A DNA stretch of 64,000 nt from Croceibacterium ferulae (GCF_003660445.1 NZ_QZVQ01000003.1:62001-126000), one strand, 5' to 3'; shown: positions 54,025 to 63,837, counted from the first letter of the stretch. Notes: generated by a model not told the origin, from the letters alone. Program-made: numbers and translations.

Positions 54025-56007
54025 ATGATCTTGCGGCACTCATTCACACTGCTGGCCTGCACGGCCACGATCGCGCTGGCGGGTTGCGCCACCACGGGCG
54101 GGCTGGCCACGGGCGCGGCGCCCGAGCCGGTGGCTGACGCGACAGGCCCCACCCTGCCGCTGAACGGCCGGCAGATGGAGCGACTGGACCGCGGCGTCGT
54201 CGCCGTTCCGGCGCAGGGCGGCGGCACGCTGGTCAGCTGGCGCCTGCTGGCGGGCGACCCGGCGGGCACCGGCTTTGCCGTCTATCGCGATGGCCAGCGC
54301 ATCACGCCGCAGCCGCTGACCGGCGCGACGGTGTTCGTGGACGCATCCGGCGGCGCTGGCGTCCGCTACAGCGTGGCGGCGATCAATGGGGGCCGCGAAG
54401 GGCAGCAGAGTGCGCCCGCGCCGGTGCTGGCCGATGGCTACCTCAACGTGCCGTTGCAGCTGCCCGACGGCGGCACCACGCCCACCGGCGATGCCTATAC
54501 CTACACCGCCAACGACGCCTCCGTCGGCGATCTGGACGGGGATGGCCGGTACGAACTGATCGTCAAATGGTATCCCAGCAATGCGAAGGACAATTCGCAG
54601 AGCGGCTACACCGGTCCGACCTTGCTGGACGCCTACACGCTGGATGGCACGCGCCTTTGGCGGATCGACCTTGGCCGCAACGTGCGGTCCGGCGCGCATT
54701 ACACACAGTTCCTGGTGGCCGATTTCGACGGCGACGGCCGGTCGGAACTGGCGGTGAAGACAGCAGACGGCACGGTTGACGGCACCGGCGCGGTGATCGG
54801 CGACCCAGCGGCCGACTGGCGCGCGGGCGATGCCACGCTGCCCAGCACCGACCGCACGGGATCGGAAACCATGGCGGACGGAACCCGCGTGGCGCGGATC
54901 ACCGGCCGCATCCTGTCCGGCCCCGAATATCTCACCGTGTTCGAAGGGCCGACCGGCCGTGCACTCGCGACCGTGCCGTTCGAACCGAAGCGGCACCCGG
55001 AAACCGACAATCCCACGCCCGAACAGATGCAGGCGACCTGGGGCGACATGTACGGCAACCGGTCGGACCGGATGCTGGCGGGCGTTGCCTGGCTGGACGG
55101 GCAGCGCCCCTCCATCATCATGGCGCGCGGCTATTACACGCGCACCAATGTGGCGGCCTACGACTTCCGCGATGGCCAGCTGACGAAGCGGTGGCTGTTC
55201 GATTCCACCGTGCCCGGCAACGAACGGTTCGCCGGCCAGGGCAATCACCAGCTCGCGGTGGCCGATGTCGATGCCGACGGGCGGGACGAGATCGTCTATG
55301 GCTCCATGGCGCTGGACGATGATGGCACCGGTTTGTGGAGCAACGGCATGGGCCATGGCGATGCCATGCATGTGTCCGACCTCGATCCCACGCGCCCGGG
55401 CCTGGAAAAGTTCGGCGTGCTGGAGAACATGCGCGCCAGCGGCAATCGCGGCTCTGCCATGCTGGATGCGCGCACGGGCGAGGTGCTGTGGTCCACGCCT
55501 GCGGAGGAGGATACCGGCCGCGGCCTCGCCGCCGATATCGATCCGCGCCATCCCGGTGCGGAGGCCTGGTCCAGCAACAGCCCCAACCTGTTCAGCGCCA
55601 AGGGCGAGGTGATCGGCCCCAACAAGCCGCGCGCCGCCAATTTCGCGATCTGGTGGGACGGCGATGCGCAGCGTGAACTGCTGGACGGCACGGTGATCAC
55701 CAAGTGGGACTGGCAGGCCGGGCAGGAAAGCACGCTGCTGCAGCCAGCCGGCGTCGCATCCGGCAATGGCACCAAGCAGAACCCGGCACTATCGGCGGAT
55801 ATTCTGGGGGATTGGCGGGAGGAGCTGATCGTGCGGACGGAGGACAGCCGGGCGCTGCGCATCTATGCCACGCCCTATCCCACCGACCTGCGGCTGGTGA
55901 CGCTGATGCACGACCCGGTCTATCGCGCCAGCGTGGCGTGGCAGAACACCGCCTACAACCAGCCGCCGCATCCCGGCTTCGACCTGGCGGGCAAGGCGGC
56001 AAAGTAA
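54025..56007 (+). CDS. Rhamnogalacturonan lyase, PL11 (lipoprotein)
   Basis: A 660-residue eight-bladed propeller lyase that cuts the backbone of rhamnogalacturonan I by beta-elimination. The ATG at 54025 follows AGGGAGA. The lipobox is ALAGC (cysteine near residue 21). The mature start GRQMERLDRGVVAVPAQGGG and the propeller (YTYTANDASVGDLDGDGRYELIVKWYPSN, ADFDGDGRSELAVKTADGT, DVDADGRDEIVYGSM, ILGDWREELIVRTED) match PL11; the DxDxDG repeats are calcium sites. As a lipoprotein it may sit on the outer membrane beside the TonB receptor. It converges on the GH127/146 gene, 21 bases apart. Confidence 0.94.
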   Translation: MILRHSFTLLACTATIALAGCATTGGLATGAAPEPVADATGPTLPLNGRQMERLDRGVVAVPAQGGGTLVSWRLLAGDPAGTGFAVYRDGQRITPQPLTGATVFVDASGGAGVRYSVAAINGGREGQQSAPAPVLADGYLNVPLQLPDGGTTPTGDAYTYTANDASVGDLDGDGRYELIVKWYPSNAKDNSQSGYTGPTLLDAYTLDGTRLWRIDLGRNVRSGAHYTQFLVADFDGDGRSELAVKTADGTVDGTGAVIGDPAADWRAGDATLPSTDRTGSETMADGTRVARITGRILSGPEYLTVFEGPTGRALATVPFEPKRHPETDNPTPEQMQATWGDMYGNRSDRMLAGVAWLDGQRPSIIMARGYYTRTNVAAYDFRDGQLTKRWLFDSTVPGNERFAGQGNHQLAVADVDADGRDEIVYGSMALDDDGTGLWSNGMGHGDAMHVSDLDPTRPGLEKFGVLENMRASGNRGSAMLDARTGEVLWSTPAEEDTGRGLAADIDPRHPGAEAWSSNSPNLFSAKGEVIGPNKPRAANFAIWWDGDAQRELLDGTVITKWDWQAGQESTLLQPAGVASGNGTKQNPALSADILGDWREELIVRTEDSRALRIYATPYPTDLRLVTLMHDPVYRASVAWQNTAYNQPPHPGFDLAGKAAK

Positions 56008-56028
56008 GGTCCGCCATGCACGATGGCG

Positions 56029-58374
56029 TCAGCTCTCCGTCTGAGCTGGCGCCATCATCCGCATCTCGTAGACCACCGCATCCTCCTTCGCGGCGGCGAC
56101 GGTCACCTGCGCCTTGTCACGCCCCTGCTCCCCGGCGGAAGGGACCGGGTAATCGACGGCGGCCAGGTTGCCCACAGTCACGCCCGTGGGTTCGCCGCGC
56201 TCCAGCTCCTGCCCGTTGACGGTGACGATCATGTGCCGGTCCACATCGGCACGCGTCACCATCAGCCGCAGGACCGCGGGGCCGGGACGGCGGGCCAGCA
56301 TCACCTCGAACGACTGGCCGGGCCGCAGGCGGCGGGCCGAGCGCCCGCTCCAGTTCACGACCTCGCTCCCGGCCGATGCGAACTGGTGGTCACGTTCTGG
56401 CTGCATCTCGCCCAGATACAGCACGTCCACCGTGCTGCGGGCCAGCGCCTGCGCTTCTTCCGCCGCGCGGACGTAATCCCCGCGCGCAGCCTCCCACCCG
56501 CCGGGGGTGAAGGTACGGAAATAGACGGCAGTGCGCTGGTCATACTGGTTGAAGAAGGGCGCGAAACGCAACCGCTCGCCCAGGGCGCCTGCCGCCTGGA
56601 AGCCACCGGCGCCATCCGCCGTCAGCGCCGCTGTCGTGGCCCCGGTGGCGACAAGAGCTGGGCCGACCCCCTCGAACTGCTCGTCCGCCGAACCCAGATC
56701 GGCGGCCAGCACCAGCGGGCCATGCGTGAAGGCGACGGTTGCCGGATCGTCGGGCGTCGGCTCCGCCTGCAGGCTCATCGGCAGGGTCACGCCGATCACG
56801 TCGCCCGCCTGCCAGCGCCGCTCCACCACGGCGTAGCCATCACGCGCGGAGAAGGAGGCCGGCTGCCCGTTCACGGTCAGGGTCGCGCCCGGGGCCCAGC
56901 CGGGCAGGCGCACGGCGATGGCGTGGGCACTGCGCGGTGCACGGCGCACGGTCAGCGTGGCGCTGCCTTCCAGCGGCATGGCCGTGTCCATCGTCACTGC
57001 CAGGTTCCGCTCTGCCCAGTCCAGGTCCGACGGGATGAACAGGTTGACGTAAAGCGTGGCGTCATCCGCCCACCAGATGGAATCGCCATGCTTGGCGTGG
57101 CTTTCCATCCCGGAGCCCACGCAGCACCAGAAGCTGTCCTCCGGACTGGAATAGACCCGCCGCGCCCCGGCGGCGAGCGGCATGAAATAGACAAAGCGGC
57201 CGGTATCGGGCCGCTGGTGCGCCATGATGTGATTGAGCTGCACGCGCTCGTAATAGTCGAACCAGCGCGCCTCCGGCTGCCAGCTGTACAGGTGCCGCGT
57301 CAGCTTCATCATGTTGTAGCTGTTGCACGCCTCGCACGTCGCCTCGGTGATGCGGGGGGACAGCTGGTCCGGCTCCCCGAAATGCTCGCGTTCGGAATTG
57401 CCCCCGATCACATAGGTGTGATGTCCGGTCACCGTATCATGGAAGAAGCGCGCCGCTGTGGCATGGGCCGGATCGCCGGTCAGCTCGTGCAGGCGGGCGA
57501 GGCCGATGACCTTGGGGATCTGCGTGTTGGCGTGCAGCCCCGCCAGCCTGTCCTGCTGCGCGGTCAGCGGGTCCAGCACCGCCTTGTGGCGAATCTTCTC
57601 CGCCAGGCGCAGCCAGCGCCGGTCGCCGGTCAGCGCGTAGGTTTCGGCATAGGTTTCGTTCAGGCCGCCATGTTCGGCATGCAGCACACGCTGCATCTGC
57701 TCGTCGGTCAGCGGCTCCAGCACGTCCGCCAGATAGCCGGCCATGGCCAGCATGATCGGCATGGCGCGGGCATTGCCGGCCAGCATGTGCGCATCCAGCA
57801 GGCCGGCATGCACCTTGTGCCAGGTATAGAGCGGCACCCAGCCGCCATTGAGATCGAACCCGCCGCTGCGGATGTCGCCCCGGCGCACCTCCTCGAACAC
57901 CACCTTGCCGTCCACCGTCTCGCCATCGCGTTCCACGGTGGTGCCGCCGACATAGCCGTCGCCATGCGCGGCCTGGATGCGGGCCATCTCTGCCAGCGCA
58001 TGGTCCAGCCGGCTTGCGACCTCCGCATCATCGCTGCCCGCGACGATCAGCGCGCAGCCGGTCAGCCAGTGGCCCAGCGAATGGCCGGCAATGCCCATCG
58101 CCTCCCACCCGCCATAGACGGGCTTGGGCGCGGGCAGACCGGCCGACAGGTAGAAATTGTGCAACAGCCGTTCGGGATCGAGCGCCATCAGGTAATCGCG
58201 ATTGGCGCCGAACGAATCGGCGAACAGCGACGGGCGCAGCCGGACATGGCGCAGGGGCACCGGCTCCACCCGGCGGCGCGGCGTGCCGCCGATCTGCGCC
58301 AGCGCGCCGCCGGCGGTCAGCGAAACCGCGATGATGCTGGCGCTGCCGAGCAGCGCGCGACGGGTGATGAACAT
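56029..58374 (-). CDS. GH127/GH146 beta-L-arabinofuranosidase
   Basis: A 781-residue exported enzyme. The N-terminus ITRRALLGSASIIAVSLTAGGALAQ is Tat-like. The (alpha/alpha)6 barrel has GWEAMGIAGHSLGHWLTGCAL and DGYVGGTTVE. Zinc-ligand motifs of this family are present: CEACNSYNMMKLTRHL and SFWCCVGSGMESHAKHGD, one of whose cysteines is the nucleophile in characterised members. Beta-sandwich domains follow, with a C-terminal part like DUF4986/DUF6805. It would release beta-L-arabinofuranose from pectic arabinan or arabinogalactan. A near-match of the TTGTNNNACAA site lies 27 bases upstream. Confidence 0.92.
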   Translation of the reverse strand: MFITRRALLGSASIIAVSLTAGGALAQIGGTPRRRVEPVPLRHVRLRPSLFADSFGANRDYLMALDPERLLHNFYLSAGLPAPKPVYGGWEAMGIAGHSLGHWLTGCALIVAGSDDAEVASRLDHALAEMARIQAAHGDGYVGGTTVERDGETVDGKVVFEEVRRGDIRSGGFDLNGGWVPLYTWHKVHAGLLDAHMLAGNARAMPIMLAMAGYLADVLEPLTDEQMQRVLHAEHGGLNETYAETYALTGDRRWLRLAEKIRHKAVLDPLTAQQDRLAGLHANTQIPKVIGLARLHELTGDPAHATAARFFHDTVTGHHTYVIGGNSEREHFGEPDQLSPRITEATCEACNSYNMMKLTRHLYSWQPEARWFDYYERVQLNHIMAHQRPDTGRFVYFMPLAAGARRVYSSPEDSFWCCVGSGMESHAKHGDSIWWADDATLYVNLFIPSDLDWAERNLAVTMDTAMPLEGSATLTVRRAPRSAHAIAVRLPGWAPGATLTVNGQPASFSARDGYAVVERRWQAGDVIGVTLPMSLQAEPTPDDPATVAFTHGPLVLAADLGSADEQFEGVGPALVATGATTAALTADGAGGFQAAGALGERLRFAPFFNQYDQRTAVYFRTFTPGGWEAARGDYVRAAEEAQALARSTVDVLYLGEMQPERDHQFASAGSEVVNWSGRSARRLRPGQSFEVMLARRPGPAVLRLMVTRADVDRHMIVTVNGQELERGEPTGVTVGNLAAVDYPVPSAGEQGRDKAQVTVAAAKEDAVVYEMRMMAPAQTES

Positions 58375-58400
58375 GGCAAACCTCTCCAGATGCCGATCTT

Positions 58401-58411
58401 TTGTCGGACAT
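58401..58411. promoter_or_regulatory. Near-match TTGTNNNACAA site upstream of GH127/146
   Basis: TTGT-CGG-ACAT, one mismatch to the repeated TTGTNNNACAA motif, between the GH43-like stop and the GH127/146 start. Confidence 0.45.
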
Positions 58412-58439
58412 TAGCAGCAGCGTGCCCGTTTGCGAAGCC

Positions 58440-59411
58440 TCAGCCAAGCCCCGCGATCAGCGCCGCCGGTGCGCGCACGATCGTGCCATGGCGCGCCTCC
58501 GGCGGCATGGAGATCGCGGCCGAGGCATCCTCCCACCGCACCAGGTCGCGCGAACGGGCCGCGCCCCAGCTGCCCTCGCGATACCGGTCATAGACCACAT
58601 AGGTCCATTCGCCGATCTGCACGGTGGCCGGCCCTTCCACCCAGTCGGGGGAGAAAGGAGCGGACAGTTCGCCGAACGGCCCCGTCGGCGACGCAGCGCT
58701 GGCGATCCGCAGATGCTTCTTCTCGGGCACCAGCGTCTCGTCCTTGACGATCAGGTGCAGGCCCAGCGTGGGGTGATCGTGGAAGGTGCCGTCGATCACG
58801 CTGAAGCCCGGATCGAACAGCAGCTGCGGCGGCGACACATCGCGGAAGTCGCGCGTGGTCGCGTAATACAGCCGGTGGTTCCAGGCATCTTCCGATGTGC
58901 CCGCGGTTTCCGGAAACCGGCCGGTCACCGTGCTGGACCAGAACAGCATGAAATGCCCCGCGCGCGCATCCCAGATCATTTCCGGCGCCCAGACATTCAT
59001 CGCGCCGGGCACACCCGCCATCACCGGAATGGCCCGCTGCGGCGACCAGTTGATCAGATCGTGACTGGTCGCATGGCCCAGCGTCACCCCTTCCCAGGCG
59101 GTGGTCCACAACAGGTGCCAGGGGTCGCCCGCATTCGGCCCGCGCAGCAGGAACGGGTCGCGCATCAGCCGGCGTTCGCCAACCTCCGGCGCCAGCAGCA
59201 CCGCGCCGTTGCGTACTGCCCTGTAGGTCAGCCCGTCCGTGCTGATCGCCAAGCGCAGCCCGTCGGCCTCTCCCCGTCCGCTGGTGAAGTAGCTGAAGAC
59301 GAAACCGCCGGCAGCGCTGCCGGCACGCGGTGCATGGGCGCAGCCGGTGCCGGCCAGCATGGCGGTGCCGAACAATCCGGCGGCGGCCGTGCGGCGGGTC
59401 ATCATGGTCAT
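58440..59411 (-). CDS. GH43-family glycosidase, probable Tat lipoprotein
   Basis: A 323-residue five-bladed propeller enzyme, started at the ATG at 59411 which follows AAGGA at 5 bases; other Met codons lie nearby. The N-terminus MMTRRTAAAGLFGTAMLAGTGC joins a twin-arginine motif to a fair lipobox. Three acidic positions typical of GH43 can be placed: RRLMRDPFLLRG, SVIDGTFHDHP and DWVEGPATVQIG. Family members act on arabinan or galactan. It lies between trmL (17 bases upstream, same strand) and the GH127/146 gene, so it may be partly read from the trmL transcript. Confidence 0.8.
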   Translation of the reverse strand: MTMMTRRTAAAGLFGTAMLAGTGCAHAPRAGSAAGGFVFSYFTSGRGEADGLRLAISTDGLTYRAVRNGAVLLAPEVGERRLMRDPFLLRGPNAGDPWHLLWTTAWEGVTLGHATSHDLINWSPQRAIPVMAGVPGAMNVWAPEMIWDARAGHFMLFWSSTVTGRFPETAGTSEDAWNHRLYYATTRDFRDVSPPQLLFDPGFSVIDGTFHDHPTLGLHLIVKDETLVPEKKHLRIASAASPTGPFGELSAPFSPDWVEGPATVQIGEWTYVVYDRYREGSWGAARSRDLVRWEDASAAISMPPEARHGTIVRAPAALIAGLG

Positions 59412-59428
59412 GGCAGTCCTTCGCGTGG

Positions 59429-59878
59429 TCAAGGCAGGGTGGCAGTCTGGCGCAGCCCCTCGCCCAGCGCCAGCGCGGCGGAGGTGGCGAGGTTCATGGA
59501 CCGGACCTGTGGCCGCATGGGAATGCGCAGCCGCGCATCGCAGATGTCGGCGATGGTGCCGGGTACGCCGGCGCTTTCCTTGCCGAACAGCAGCACATCG
59601 TCAGCGCGGTAGGTGAACTCGTAGGCCGACTGCACCGCCTTGGTGGTGAACAGCACCAGCCGCGCCGGGCCGACCGTGGCGTGGAATGCCGCGAAATCGA
59701 CATGGCGGGTGACGGTGACGTGATCGATGTAATCCATGGCGGTGCGGCGCACGCGGCGATCGTCCCAATGGAAGCCCAGCGGCTCGATCAGGTCCACCGC
59801 CGCACCCATGCAGGCGCCCAGCCGCAGCACGGCCCCGACATTGCCGGCGATCTCCGGTTCGAACAGGGCGATGCGCAT
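59429..59878 (-). CDS. trmL: tRNA (cytidine/uridine-34 2'-O) methyltransferase
   Basis: A 149-residue SPOUT methyltransferase with MRIALFEPEIAGNVGAVLRLGACMG at the start, LVLFTTKAVQSAYEFTYRADDVLLFGKESAGVPGTI with its knot-forming glycine-rich turn, and RIPMRPQVRSMNLATSAALALGE at the end. It methylates the 2'-O of the wobble base in certain leucine tRNAs. The ribosome site GAGAGG lies in the 3' arm of a 7-bp hairpin (59883-59910). It is a housekeeping gene set between the GH43-like gene and the third TonB receptor, on the same strand as both. Confidence 0.95.
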   Translation of the reverse strand: MRIALFEPEIAGNVGAVLRLGACMGAAVDLIEPLGFHWDDRRVRRTAMDYIDHVTVTRHVDFAAFHATVGPARLVLFTTKAVQSAYEFTYRADDVLLFGKESAGVPGTIADICDARLRIPMRPQVRSMNLATSAALALGEGLRQTATLP

Positions 59879-59914
59879 GGGCCTCTCGGTAACGGGGTGT
59901 CGGCCGAGAGGAAA

Positions 59915-59942
59915 GGGCGCCCTCCGCTGGCGGAAGGCGCCC
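59915..59942 (-). terminator. Strong terminator hairpin after the third TonB receptor
   Basis: GGGCGCC-C-TCCGC-TG-GCGGA-A-GGCGCCC: two stacked perfect stems, 26 bases past the receptor stop. On the minus strand it is followed by TTTC. It separates the receptor from trmL. Confidence 0.75.
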
Positions 59943-59968
59943 CCTGTCTCACACGGTCCGGTTGGCGA

Positions 59969-62900
59969 TCAGCTGCCGAAGCGGAACCGCACGCCCGCCA
60001 TGAAGCGGCGGCCGCCATAACGCAGGCGGTACACCTTGGGCGTGCCGTCGGCGAACTGCTGGTAGTCGCCGGCGCTCTCCGTCTGTGCTTCCTTGCGCAG
60101 GTTGCGCCCTTCCACATAGACCTGGAACATCGGGTTGATGTTGTAGGCCAGCTTGGCATCGATGAAGGTCGTCCCATCGATGAAGCGCGGGTTGCCCGGG
60201 CTGTAGCCGCTGCCCGCCAGACGGACATTGGTCCACTGTTCGCCCGGATAGTTGAAGTCGATATTGTTGCCACCGCACGGCGTGATGCAGGCAAAGGTCG
60301 AGGTGCGGTTCTGATAGGTCACGCGGGCCTGGAACTTGCTGTCATCATACCACAGCGAAACGTTGGTGGTGTACTTCGATTCGTCGGGCACGCCCATGAT
60401 GTCGCCGGTCAGCGGATCGCGCTGGCCGGTGGTGACGGCGGAGGACAGGATCGCGAGGTTCGCATCCGCGCCGGTGTGACGGAAGATCCACGGCAGGAAG
60501 GTGAACGCCGTCTTGGCCTGGAACTCCCAGATATCGCGCGAATAGCCAGGACCATCGGCAAAGGTCGGGATGGTGAAGGTGTAATCGGACAGCGGCAGGC
60601 CGGTGCCCGGATCGATCTGGTCGCTGCCCTGGAACGGGCGGGCATCACGCTGCACGCCGATCGGGTTGCCGACGCTCACATCCAGCCGCCCGAAAGTGGC
60701 CGACAGCAGCGTGTCGCGGTTGGGGTACCATTCCAGGCTGGCATTGTAGCTCCACGCCTTGAACGGGCTCAATCCCGGATTGCCGACGCGGCCGCCGCAA
60801 CCAAAGTCGCTGTTGCCGTCCAGCACGTCGCGTTCGTCGATCGTGCAGGTACCGCTGGCGACCAGGTTGTTCATGTTCGGCAAGGCGATGGTCTTGCCGC
60901 CATAGGCGCGCAGCACCACCGTCTCGTCGAACGCCCACAGGTTGAGGTTGACGGTGGGCAGCCAGTCGCTGGTGCTCGCATTGATGGTGGTGTTCTGCGA
61001 GAACGTGCGGGTCGTGATGCCGCCGGGGGCATTCGGGGTCAGCGGGTTGTAGCTTGGGGTGACCTGGATCGATTCCAGCGTGAGGAATCCGGTGCCCTTG
61101 ACGTCCCGCATCACGCCGCGGATGCCCATGTTGCCGTTGAACACCAGGCCCAGCGGCAGGTTGTCCAGTTCGAAGTCGAACATGGCATACACGTTCTTGA
61201 TCGTTTCCTGGATGCTGGTGACCGGCTGGGCATAGACCTGCCCGTCGCTGCCGACGCACTCCTTCAGGCAGTCGAAGTTCATGAAGTTGTTGGCTTCCAG
61301 CGCGCCGAACAGCTCGTCCACCCGGATGCCGGTCCAGCTGGGCGGCAGCGAACCGCGGTTGGGCAGGTCGCCGAAGTAAGCGGAATCGGGGCCGTCGGCT
61401 GTGTCGATGAACAGCTGGCGCAGCTCGTCAGCCGTCAGCGTGGTCACACCTTCGCGATTGAGGGCGGGGTTGGCATTGGGGACGAAGCCGTAATTGCAGT
61501 CCACCACGCTGGTCGCAGTCGGCTCGCAGGCGCGCAGCGACCCACGCACAATCGCCCGCGGCACTGTCACCGCCGGGATGTAGCCGGGCTGACCGAAGGA
61601 GCCGACGGCGCTTGCCGCAGTGTAGCCACCATTGTTCCAGCGATCGACCTCGTTCCGGCGATACATCGCCCCCATCTTGAAGCGGGTGAAGAACGGAACC
61701 TCGTCATTCACCAGATAGGACACGTCCAGCTTGGCGATCTTTTCCGACGCCTCGCCCAAGGCGGGGGTGTAGGACACGCCGAAATTGGGCGTGGTCAGCG
61801 GCAGCTGCGCCTGGGTGTAAGCCGGGGTTGCGAGATTGAACTCCCCGGCCGCAACCTCGCGCTGGGCCAGGCAGTTGGGCGGCGGCACGGCGGCGCCGAT
61901 GCACGGCGCGGGGTTCAGCTGCACGAAATTGTTCGGGTCGGTATCGTCGTAGTCGGCCGGCAGCTGGATATCCCACAGCCCGTTGGGCTGTAGCGCCAGT
62001 GTCGCGTCGCCGTACTGGTAGGAGCGGGAGAAGCGCTTGTCGTTGCGGCTGGTCGTCGCCTTGGTCATGCCGACGAAGGCTTCGATCTCCCACGTCTCGC
62101 CATAATAGTTGGTGCCTGCCTGGACGTAGCTGGTCTTCGTATCGATGATGTTGGAGATCTGGTCGATGTTGACCGAATTGTTCGTCAGCGTGAAGTTGGT
62201 GAGGTTGTGCGCTTCGTCCACCACCACGCTTTCCGGCCGCACGTTCAGCACGTCGCCCAGCACCGGATTGTTCTCGAACGAACGGATGCCGTAATCCGGG
62301 TTGAACAGGAAATAGCCCGGGGGCGCATTGGGCGACACTTCGCGTGTGCCGGGCTGTCCGCCGACACCAGGTGTGGTGACGAAGGTGCCGCCGACATTTT
62401 CCCCGAACAGGGTGACCGGCGTGCGGCTGCGGAACTGGTCGTCCACGCGGCGATTGGCGATCGTGCCCTTGGCGAAGACCGTCCATTCCGGCGTGATCTC
62501 GAAATCCAGTCGGCCGTCGATCGAGTAGCGCTCGTCCTCCTGCGTGTTGGTGAAGTTGCGGATCAGCGAAGGCGCCTGATCATACCACTGCGCCTGGCAG
62601 GACCGCTGTTCCAGCGTGCGCTGGTTCTTGGCCGCGTTGGTCGCATCCGCCGCCAGGAACGGGATCAGTTCGAAACATTCCGCCTGCGTATCGGCGGCGA
62701 TCATCCTTTCCAGCAGGGTACGGGGCGTGAAGGTGCTGCTGGCGAAAGGCACGTCCGCCTGGTCGGTGCCCAGCGTGTCCAGATTGTATTCGAAGGTCTT
62801 TTCCGGCGACCCGTCGAAATCGTAGAAGCGCGAATAGCCGCGATTGCCGCTGGTGGTGGTCTCGTAATTGTGGCCGTTGTTCTGCAGCTTGGTGTAGGTG

Positions 62901-63655
62901 CCGCTCAGGATCACGCCCAGCCGGTCGTCGAAGAACTGGTTCGCGACAACGGCGTTGAAGTCCGGCGTGTAGTCCTTGCCCAGCGAGTTCTGCGTCACGC
63001 CGGCGCGGGCGGTGATGAACAGGTCGTCGAAGTCCAGGCCGGTGCGGGTCTTGATCTGCACGGTGCCGCCGATCGAACCTTCGGTCATGTCGGCGGTGGA
63101 GCCCTTCACCACGTCGATGCTCTTGACCAGTTCCGCCGGCAGTTCGCGCAGATCCGCGCCGCGACCGCTTGAGGTTGAGCCAGTCAAAGAGTTGGTCGAC
63201 TGCACGCCGATGCCGTCCAGTTCCACGCGGGTCAGGTCCGGCCCGTTGCCGCGCACGGCAATGGCCTCGCCTTCGCCGAACTCGTTGCGGCTCAGCGCCA
63301 CGCCGGGAATGCGGCTGATCGCCTCGTTCACGTTGCGGTCGGGAAAGGAGCCGATGTCGTCGGCCACGATGGAATCGGTCGCGGTGCGGGCGTTGCGCTT
63401 GCGGTTGTTGGCGCTCTGCTGGCTTTCGCGCGCGCCGCTGACGATGATCTCGTCGCCGCCGCCGGCCGCATCGGCCACCGTGTCCGGCGCCGGATCGACA
63501 TCCTGCGTCACGCTGCCGGTCACCACCGGCGAACCTGCCTCGGTGCCCGGTGCCGCCTGTGCCAGCGCCTGCCCGCTGCCTGCCGCCAGGGCGAGCCCCA
63601 GCACCGCCCAGGACGCCGTCGCCTGCGCCATCAGACGCAATTCCACTCTCCGCAT
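59969..63655 (-). CDS. TonB-dependent outer-membrane receptor (rhamnogalacturonan module)
   Basis: A 1228-residue receptor starting at 63655 after GGGGAGAG. The signal peptide ends near QALAQA. The TonB box DEIIVSGARESQ is at about residues 68-79, then the plug (IGSFPDRNVNEAISRIPGVALSRNEFGEGE, GNGPDLTRVELDG, GSIGGTVQIKTRTG) and a large barrel ending GVRFRFGS. Several cysteines lie in predicted loops. Its promoter holds a perfect 6-3-6 repeat with the TTGTNNNACAA core seen before the GH127/146, PL11 and esterase genes, so it is likely the uptake gate for rhamnogalacturonan-I or arabinan oligomers. This ligand is inferred, not shown. Confidence 0.92.
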   Translation of the reverse strand: MRRVELRLMAQATASWAVLGLALAAGSGQALAQAAPGTEAGSPVVTGSVTQDVDPAPDTVADAAGGGDEIIVSGARESQQSANNRKRNARTATDSIVADDIGSFPDRNVNEAISRIPGVALSRNEFGEGEAIAVRGNGPDLTRVELDGIGVQSTNSLTGSTSSGRGADLRELPAELVKSIDVVKGSTADMTEGSIGGTVQIKTRTGLDFDDLFITARAGVTQNSLGKDYTPDFNAVVANQFFDDRLGVILSGTYTKLQNNGHNYETTTSGNRGYSRFYDFDGSPEKTFEYNLDTLGTDQADVPFASSTFTPRTLLERMIAADTQAECFELIPFLAADATNAAKNQRTLEQRSCQAQWYDQAPSLIRNFTNTQEDERYSIDGRLDFEITPEWTVFAKGTIANRRVDDQFRSRTPVTLFGENVGGTFVTTPGVGGQPGTREVSPNAPPGYFLFNPDYGIRSFENNPVLGDVLNVRPESVVVDEAHNLTNFTLTNNSVNIDQISNIIDTKTSYVQAGTNYYGETWEIEAFVGMTKATTSRNDKRFSRSYQYGDATLALQPNGLWDIQLPADYDDTDPNNFVQLNPAPCIGAAVPPPNCLAQREVAAGEFNLATPAYTQAQLPLTTPNFGVSYTPALGEASEKIAKLDVSYLVNDEVPFFTRFKMGAMYRRNEVDRWNNGGYTAASAVGSFGQPGYIPAVTVPRAIVRGSLRACEPTATSVVDCNYGFVPNANPALNREGVTTLTADELRQLFIDTADGPDSAYFGDLPNRGSLPPSWTGIRVDELFGALEANNFMNFDCLKECVGSDGQVYAQPVTSIQETIKNVYAMFDFELDNLPLGLVFNGNMGIRGVMRDVKGTGFLTLESIQVTPSYNPLTPNAPGGITTRTFSQNTTINASTSDWLPTVNLNLWAFDETVVLRAYGGKTIALPNMNNLVASGTCTIDERDVLDGNSDFGCGGRVGNPGLSPFKAWSYNASLEWYPNRDTLLSATFGRLDVSVGNPIGVQRDARPFQGSDQIDPGTGLPLSDYTFTIPTFADGPGYSRDIWEFQAKTAFTFLPWIFRHTGADANLAILSSAVTTGQRDPLTGDIMGVPDESKYTTNVSLWYDDSKFQARVTYQNRTSTFACITPCGGNNIDFNYPGEQWTNVRLAGSGYSPGNPRFIDGTTFIDAKLAYNINPMFQVYVEGRNLRKEAQTESAGDYQQFADGTPKVYRLRYGGRRFMAGVRFRFGS

Positions 63656-63822
63656 TCTCTCTCTCCCCTTTTGTTCCGTTCGCGACCGGAAGCCGGCCGG
63701 GGCAGTTTTCTGCCTCGCTCGTCTGGAGAATGATGGCGCCTTGCCATTGCGCAGGTCCTGACCGCGGTCCCCACGACCGCTGCCGGACGGCAACCCTCAA
63801 TCCCCTGTGCGACTCTTGTCCC

Positions 63823-63837
63823 GTTTGTATGACAAAC
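63823..63837. promoter_or_regulatory. Perfect GTTTGT-ATG-ACAAAC operator of the third TonB receptor
   Basis: A perfect inverted repeat with 6-bp arms and a 3-base spacer containing TTGTATGACAA, about 170 bases above the receptor start. It is the most symmetrical copy of the motif in the window and fits the FadR/GntR consensus TNGTNNNACNA. Confidence 0.7.
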
